Positions 63,501 to 64,000 of a stretch of DNA of 64,000 bases are shown in pieces (position 1 is the stretch's first letter; every line of letters starts with the position of its first letter). The stretch spans positions 9,734,001 to 9,798,000 of the forward strand of contig NC_046680.1 in the NCBI RefSeq assembly GCF_009870125.1. The letters run 5' to 3'. Both the position numbers and the translations under genes were made by a program. The notes under the pieces are model-generated. The model was not told the DNA's origin, did not search any database, and saw only the letters and a program-made list of their open reading frames with translations. Source of the DNA: Drosophila pseudoobscura (taxonomy: Eukaryota; Arthropoda; Insecta; Diptera; Drosophilidae).

Positions 63501-63857
63501 TTTCGTTTCGTTTCGTTTCGATTCGGTTCAGTTCAACCGAGTTTCAGTTTCAGTTCATTTGGGGGCCATCGAGTCATCGAGCTAGACTTGGGATGTAATT
63601 GAATTGAAAACTTTCGGTCTCAAGTCAATTTTCGCAATTAGGCCGCTGAAAGCCTCACACATGCTTCCTCCCTGGCAAAGTTGAATGCTCCATTTGATTG
63701 AGTTTTGCTTTGTACCATTTCAGGCAATGTGTTTGTTATAGCCGCCATCATATTGGAGCGAAATCTGCAGAACGTGGCCAATTATCTGGTGGCCTCGCTG
63801 GCCGTGGCCGATCTGTTTGTGGCCTGCCTGGTGATGCCCCTGGGAGCCGTGTACGAG
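60571..63857 (+). CDS. 5-HT1A: Serotonin receptor 5-HT1A, N-terminal 287 residues (partial)
   Basis: Three coding exons lie in the window: 60571-60595, 60670-61371 and 63724-63857, with introns of 74 bp and 2352 bp (both phase 1). A gtaagt donor at 63858 (phase 0) continues the gene beyond the right edge. The start [18 protein letters not shown] and downstream stretches such as [19 protein letters not shown] match what I know of D. melanogaster 5-HT1A. The product is a G-protein-coupled serotonin receptor, Gi/o-linked, at the neuronal plasma membrane. Residues 1-222 form a long extracellular N-terminus with an acidic stretch, Ala-rich runs, an Ala-Thr repeat encoded by a GCGACG-type hexamer (about 61059-61090), and at least six N-glycosylation sequons. 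Helix 1 spans about 225-253, with the conserved Asn in IIGNVF at 244. Helix 2 spans about 262-284, with LAVAD and its conserved Asp272. Helices 3-7 are outside the window. Confidence 0.95.
61059..61092 (+). repeat. GCGACG/GCGACA hexamer repeat inside 5-HT1A exon 2
   Basis: Tandem GCGACA and GCGACG units in frame encode alternating Ala-Thr in the extracellular N-terminus, just before LQLID. Such in-frame hexamers often vary in length between individuals and species. Confidence 0.8.
62011..62030. repeat. (AATC)n microsatellite
   Basis: Four to five AATC units within intron 2 of 5-HT1A. Confidence 0.85.
63501..63545. repeat. TTTCG pentamer array
   Basis: Four direct TTTCG copies followed by ATTCGGTTCAGTTCAACC. 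It resembles the array near 13.38 kb. Confidence 0.75.
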
Positions 63858-64000
63858 GTAAGTAAGGTGCAGCACAAAGCAGTGGGGTATTTATTTAAGC
63901 ACACAAAAAGTAGTTGAATGTTCAGTTAGCCGGCCTCATCAGTAGCTCAATGATCAGAACCAATACGCTCGATAGCACTCCGCCCAGATAAAGCAGAAAA

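Larger units (their letters stand above)
61372..63723 (+). other. Intron 2 of 5-HT1A
   Basis: Starts gtgagt and ends accatttcag. It interrupts the Gly codon just before the conserved Asn of helix 1. It contains a GAAGCGGCA/CAG run (61749-61783), an AATC array (62011-62030), TTTCG-type units near 63.5 kb and no supported nested gene. Reading through the donor would add about 70 unrelated residues up to a stop at 61583. Confidence 0.9.

Noticed and set aside
1..64000. tRNA, rRNA, known microRNA or CRISPR features
   Set aside because: No T-loop plus acceptor-stem arrangement, no rRNA sequence, no familiar mature microRNA and no spaced direct repeats were seen by eye. A covariance-model scan was not possible, so absence is not proven.

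Overview
The window is animal nuclear DNA from a Drosophila that is not D. melanogaster; I favour the obscura group, but that placement is inference. The strongest anchor is at the right end, where three spliced coding exons give the N-terminal 287 residues of a serotonin receptor that I recognise as the 5-HT1A orthologue. Other fly-like signs are very short introns (52-63 bp), an Inr+DPE core promoter arrangement, dense CA/GT, GA and CTG microsatellites, and scattered decayed repeats. Gene density is low: about 3.5 kb of 64 kb is coding.

Layout. 1-5666: no gene seen. 5667-6763 (minus): the last three exons of a multi-pass membrane protein with a charged coiled-coil tail, family not recognised, 5' end not found. 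6764-17440: non-coding, with AT, GT and short minisatellite tracts. 17442-17847 (plus): a broken relative of the next gene. 18318-18869 (plus): an intact three-exon gene for a 139-residue four-helix membrane protein. 18944-25766: non-coding. 25767-26372 (minus): an intronless membrane-anchored glutathione-peroxidase-like protein, probably the orthologue of D. melanogaster CG15116. 30602-31849 (plus): a two-exon gene for a 394-residue secreted protein with two furin-type cleavage sites, not recognised. 32125-59817: a large gene-poor stretch. A candidate Inr+DPE promoter with a non-coding first exon and a good splice donor lies near 37.78-38.17 kb. 59818-63857 (plus): probable 5' UTR exon with a short upstream ORF, then 5-HT1A coding exons 1-3; the gene continues past the right edge.

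How it fits together. There is no operon-like organisation. From memory, 5-HT1A and the peroxidase gene CG15116 lie in the same region of chromosome 2R (Muller element C) in D. melanogaster, so the window looks like a conserved stretch of that element. The long gene-poor interval before 5-HT1A is what one would expect for the upstream regulatory region and long 5' UTR intron of a neuronal receptor gene. The points most worth a second look are the decayed tandem copy of the four-helix gene, the unrecognised secreted proprotein, the predicted remote promoter, and an octamer (TACGAGTA) seen 17 times where about two are expected by chance.
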